From the NCBI GenBank assembly GCA_001828295.1, contig MHYI01000207.1:1-6967 (forward strand): DNA of 6,967 bases, written 5' to 3'. The translations under genes were made by a program, and so were the position numbers. Positions 5,197 to 6,967 of the stretch are shown in pieces. The stretch comes from Planctomycetes bacterium RBG_16_41_13 (GTDB taxonomy: Bacteria; Planctomycetota; Brocadiia; Brocadiales; Brocadiaceae). The notes below the pieces were generated by a model, which worked only from the letters and a program-made list of their open reading frames with translations, did no database searches and had not been told where the DNA came from. The stretch's first letter is position 1. The number at the start of each line of letters is the position of its first letter.

Positions 5197-6967
5197 ATGA
5201 ATAATATCTTAGACTCCGTTGAATTCCCGGAAGACCTGAAAAAGTTAAATCCGGAAGATTTGCACAAACTGGCAAGTGAAATCCGTTCCTTTATTGTGGA
5301 CGTCGTATCAAAAAATCCCGGACATCTTTCCTCAAACCTTGGAGTGGTGGAATTAACGATGGCGCTCCATTATTGTTTCGATTTCAGGAAAGACAGAATT
5401 GTCTGGGACGTTGGCCATCAGGCGTATGTCCACAAAATACTTACCGGCAGGAAAACACATTTCTCCATACTGCGCCAATATAAAGGACTCAGCGGCTTTC
5501 CTGATAAAAATGAAAGCATATATGATCCTTTCACATGCGGTCATAGCGGCGATGCGATATCTTCCGCCCTGGGATTGTCATGTGCAGATGAGATTACCGG
5601 ATATAAACGATCCATTGTGGTGGTGGTGGGAGATGGCGGCATAGGGGCGGGTATGTCCCTGGAAGCGTTAAACCATGCAGGCGATATTAAGAAAAATCTA
5701 CTTGTCGTATTAAATGATAATGAGATGTCCATTTCCAACACCGTTGGAGCAGTTTCAAAATATTTGAACAAAATACGAAACATGCCGATTTATGCGGATA
5801 TAAGAAAAGAGTTACGCGGTTTGCTGAAGGTATTGCCGGTGCTTGGGAAGCCTGTGGGGAAAACACTGGAACATCTTGTTGAATTGGTAAAAATCGGCGC
5901 TACTCCGGGGCGTATTTTTGAAGACCTTGGATTCAATTATTTCGGGCCGATTGACGGGCACGATTTTAAGATATTAACAGAAACAATAAATGACATTAAG
6001 CATTTAAACGGCCCTGTGCTGCTGCATGTGATAACAGAAAAGGGGCGTGGTTTTGAACCTGCATACCAAAACCCCACGCAATTCCACAGCTCCGGGAAAT
6101 TTAAACTTTCTGAAGGCAAAATAGAGAAAGAGGTACAGGACTCCGGGAAAATTTCTTACACAAAAGTTTTTAGCGATGCGCTGGTGGAATTCTCAAAAAC
6201 TAATCCTTCTGTCGTAGGCATTACTGCGGCTATGCCGGACGGCACGGGTATGATTTCCTTCGGGGAAAAATTCCCTGACAGATATTTTGACGTAGGTATC
6301 TGTGAACAACATGCCGTTGGACTTGCAAATGGACTTTCCACCGGAAAATTGAAACCTGTGGTGGCAATATATTCCACATTTTTGCAGAGGGCATATGACC
6401 AGGTCTTCCATGACATTTGTTTACAAAAAAATCCCGTCGTTTTTGTTATGGACAGATCCGGGGTGGTTGGCAATGACGGCCCTACCCACAACGGCGTATT
6501 TGATATAGCGTTTCTCCGCAATTTGCCCGGCATTGTATTGATGTCCCCTAAAGACGGAAGCGAACTAAGGGCAATGCTAAATATTGCCATCGATTCTGAC
6601 GAGATAATTGCAATTCGCTATCCAAAAGAAAATATCCCCGATGAAAAACTCGATTTGGAATGCAAGCCGTTTGGGATTGGAGAGGCTGAGATTCTAAGAG
6701 AAGGCAAAGACGGTGTGCTTCTTGCGTATGGTTGTATGGTACAAAGATGCCTGCAGGCGGCGGAACAATTGTCGGGAAAAGGCGTCGAAGCCACTGTAGT
6801 AAATGCCAGATACGCAAAACCCCTTGATAAAAAACTTATTTTGCCATTAGTGAGAAAACACAAACTGCTTATTACTGTTGAGGATCATGCGCTTGCGGGA
6901 GGTTTTGGCTCCGCCGTGCTTGAGATGGTTTCTGATGAAAAAGAGGATGCGGGCAAAATTGTAAGGA
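5197..6967 (+). CDS. dxs: 1-deoxy-D-xylulose-5-phosphate synthase, 3' partial
   Basis: Cytosolic thiamine-diphosphate enzyme that condenses pyruvate and glyceraldehyde 3-phosphate, with loss of CO2, into 1-deoxy-D-xylulose 5-phosphate, the first step of the MEP isoprenoid pathway and a source for thiamine and pyridoxal synthesis. The frame runs open to the window edge: 590 codons of a usual 620-640, so about 30-50 residues are missing. The conserved order is intact: GHLSSNLGVVELT (His43), WDVGHQAYVHK (70-80), GHSGDAIS (115-122), the cofactor motif GDG (145-147) with NDNEMSIS (173-180), the FHSSGKF histidine (His297), TAAMPDGTG, DVGICEQHAVG with catalytic Glu370, YSTFLQRAYDQ (392-402), DRSGVVGNDGPTHNG (419-433) and RYPKEN (474-479). 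The transketolase C-terminal domain begins near 490 and VEDHALAGGFGSA (561-573) is typical. Substitutions relative to common DXS occur at GHSSTSIS and GDGA(I/L)T(A/G)GM. The start has AAGAGA just upstream. Confidence 0.97.
   Translation, partial: MNNILDSVEFPEDLKKLNPEDLHKLASEIRSFIVDVVSKNPGHLSSNLGVVELTMALHYCFDFRKDRIVWDVGHQAYVHKILTGRKTHFSILRQYKGLSGFPDKNESIYDPFTCGHSGDAISSALGLSCADEITGYKRSIVVVVGDGGIGAGMSLEALNHAGDIKKNLLVVLNDNEMSISNTVGAVSKYLNKIRNMPIYADIRKELRGLLKVLPVLGKPVGKTLEHLVELVKIGATPGRIFEDLGFNYFGPIDGHDFKILTETINDIKHLNGPVLLHVITEKGRGFEPAYQNPTQFHSSGKFKLSEGKIEKEVQDSGKISYTKVFSDALVEFSKTNPSVVGITAAMPDGTGMISFGEKFPDRYFDVGICEQHAVGLANGLSTGKLKPVVAIYSTFLQRAYDQVFHDICLQKNPVVFVMDRSGVVGNDGPTHNGVFDIAFLRNLPGIVLMSPKDGSELRAMLNIAIDSDEIIAIRYPKENIPDEKLDLECKPFGIGEAEILREGKDGVLLAYGCMVQRCLQAAEQLSGKGVEATVVNARYAKPLDKKLILPLVRKHKLLITVEDHALAGGFGSAVLEMVSDEKEDAGKIVR

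Noticed and set aside
5615..5631. GTG repeat run in dxs
   Set aside because: It encodes the ordinary hydrophobic strand (VVVVG) leading into the GDG cofactor motif; codon choice explains it.
6156..6590. Minus-strand reading frame of 144 codons within dxs
   Set aside because: It lies opposite the most conserved part of DXS (EQHAVG to DGPTHNG), and the product resembles no family.

Overview
This is a dense, single-strand (+) cluster of conserved bacterial housekeeping genes with no mobile element, CRISPR array, RNA gene or recombination signature that I can see. The order is lptD (5' end outside the window), coaD, a YmdB/TIGR00282-type metallophosphoesterase, xseA, xseB and dxs (3' end outside the window). 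The first four genes are tightly packed: a 16 nt gap, a 4 nt ATGA overlap, then a 6 nt gap. A 98-99 nt spacer precedes xseB and a 50 nt spacer precedes dxs. I found no convincing terminator or promoter in the spacers, so one long transcript is the simplest reading. No stretch over 300 bases lacks a gene.

The window indicates a diderm bacterium. LptD is the outer-membrane lipopolysaccharide translocon, and this copy has its characteristic periplasmic and barrel motifs and ends in an aromatic residue. Moderate-to-low GC (judged by eye), the YmdB-type phosphoesterase next to xseA/xseB/dxs, and somewhat divergent DXS cofactor motifs suggest a Planctomycetota-like lineage, possibly an anammox-type Brocadiales. 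That assignment is inference from general impression. A deltaproteobacterial or Omnitrophota-like source is not excluded.

Functionally the genes cover cell-envelope export (LptD), coenzyme A synthesis (CoaD), a probable phosphodiesterase with a regulatory role (YmdB-like), DNA repair (both exonuclease VII subunits) and entry into non-mevalonate isoprenoid synthesis (DXS). The two XseA/XseB subunits form one enzyme. The rest look like a growth-linked housekeeping operon rather than a single pathway.

I do not see an undescribed system here. The points worth a second look are small: an Asn-to-Asp change in the YmdB-like metal-site motif, a DXS with altered cofactor-binding motifs, an LptD lacking the usual barrel cysteine pair, a micro-ORF ending across the dxs start codon, an unusually long xseA-xseB spacer, and a perfect 9-bp tandem duplication in the xseB tail.
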